Below are positions 14,115-14,695 of a stretch of DNA of 14,695 bases, piece by piece. Source of the stretch: Clostridia bacterium. GTDB taxonomy: Bacteria > Bacillota > Clostridia > Lachnospirales > Cellulosilyticaceae. The translations under genes were made by a program, and so were the position numbers. Each line of letters opens with the position of its first letter. The first letter of the stretch is position 1. Under the pieces are notes generated by a model. It did no database searches and had not been told where the DNA came from. It saw only the letters and a program-made list of their open reading frames with translations. The DNA is taken from the NCBI GenBank assembly GCA_029256345.1, contig JAQSYC010000067.1:1-14695 (forward strand). The letters are read 5' to 3'.

Positions 14115-14695
14115 ATGAAGGGAAAAAAAGTTGATAAAATGTTAAATAGATCCTCTGAAAGAAAGGGAAAACAAGAAGTGTGGAATTCACTATTGGCTAT
14201 TTTAGTTTGTTTTGTAGTTCTAGCATGTATTATTCTGCCACCTAGTCGTGGAACAGTTGTGCCTTTTTTAAATAAAGACGGAAAAAAGCTGGCAAACAGT
14301 ATCTCCGAAAAAGTCTCTATCGAAATTAATGGCGTAGGACAGGGGATGTTCATTAAAGGCAAGGATATAACAAAACCTGTACTACTCCTGGTGCATGGAG
14401 GACCTGGCATGTCCGATTACTTTTTGGCAGAGGAATATCCAACAGGTATTGAAAATGAGTTTGTTGTCTGCTATTGGGAACAGCGCGGTACGGGCATCTC
14501 GTACAACTCCGACATTGCACCTGAAACAATGACTACAGAGCAATTTATATCAGATATTATAGAGGTAACAAATTACCTCAGAAACCGATTTGGACAGGAT
14601 AAGATTTATCTAATGGGTCATTCATGGGGGACTTATCTCAGCGTTAAAACAGTTGCTAAGTCACCAGAATTATTCCATGCCTATATTGCTATGAG
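14115..14695 (+). CDS. Membrane-anchored alpha/beta hydrolase, proline iminopeptidase-like (3' end outside window)
   Basis: The reading frame runs from ATG 14115 to the window edge (193 complete codons) without a stop. AGGTG at 14103-14107 is the likely ribosome site. A basic N-terminus is followed by a single hydrophobic segment at about residues 25-42 (LLAILVCFVVLACIILPP), so the enzyme is probably anchored with its catalytic domain outside. The hydrolase core shows LLLVHGGPGMSD (oxyanion-hole HGGPG), YWEQRGTGIS (matching DQRGxGxS of proline iminopeptidases) and the nucleophile elbow GHSWGTYLS, with the catalytic Ser in GHSWG. The Asp and His of the triad lie beyond the window. Family members release N-terminal proline or hydrolyse small amides and esters. 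The substrate is unknown. It sits 47 bases after the Ntn hydrolase and may be co-transcribed with it. Confidence 0.87.
   Translation, partial: MKGKKVDKMLNRSSERKGKQEVWNSLLAILVCFVVLACIILPPSRGTVVPFLNKDGKKLANSISEKVSIEINGVGQGMFIKGKDITKPVLLLVHGGPGMSDYFLAEEYPTGIENEFVVCYWEQRGTGISYNSDIAPETMTTEQFISDIIEVTNYLRNRFGQDKIYLMGHSWGTYLSVKTVAKSPELFHAYIAM

Noticed and set aside
14057..14410. 117-codon open frame on the minus strand
   Set aside because: It runs antisense to the alpha/beta hydrolase, whose HGGPG and QRG motifs make the + strand frame clearly the real gene.

Overview
The window is AT-rich, with strong AGGAGG-type ribosome binding sites, oligo-T hairpin terminators and a YesM/YesN-type two-component pair. 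This suggests a low-GC anaerobic Firmicute of the Clostridia (Lachnospiraceae-like). I cannot name the species from the sequence. All supported genes lie on the + strand.

Region 1 (1-1056) is the tail of a bacterial microcompartment (BMC) operon. It holds the C-terminal part of a PduS/RnfC-like flavo-iron-sulfur protein and a complete PduT-like tandem BMC shell protein, closed by a perfect 14-bp hairpin terminator. Region 2 (1135-11010) is an L-rhamnose locus: rhamnulokinase, a membrane sensor kinase with an AraC-type response regulator, an ABC sugar importer (ATPase, two permeases, lipoprotein binding protein) and L-rhamnose mutarotase. The linked logic is sensing, import, anomer conversion and phosphorylation of rhamnose. 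Aldolase cleavage to lactaldehyde and conversion to 1,2-propanediol would follow, with the BMC enclosing the later aldehyde steps. The genes for those steps are not in the window and would lie upstream if this is a fucose/rhamnose-type BMC locus.

The most striking observation is that two core genes of this pathway are broken in the same way. The rhamnulokinase gene (junction near 1774-1781) and the importer ATPase gene (junction near 6944-6953) each have both halves well conserved. In each, an internal block of conserved family sequence is missing (roughly 50-65 and 40 residues) and the reading frame shifts at the join. No other gene in the window shows decay. Recent paired deletions or assembly/consensus collapse are both possible, and I cannot tell which from the sequence alone.

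Region 3 (11011-14695) is a looser set: two unrecognised multi-pass membrane proteins, each with its own promoter-like sequence, a GC-richer palindromic intergenic patch, then an SRPBCC-fold protein, an N-terminal-cysteine (Ntn) amide hydrolase of the choloylglycine hydrolase/penicillin acylase type, and the first 193 codons of a membrane-anchored alpha/beta hydrolase related to proline iminopeptidases. The last gene runs off the window. I saw no tRNA, rRNA, CRISPR array or intact insertion sequence. I did not find a convincingly new system; the paired gene lesions and several small regulatory structures are the points worth a second look.
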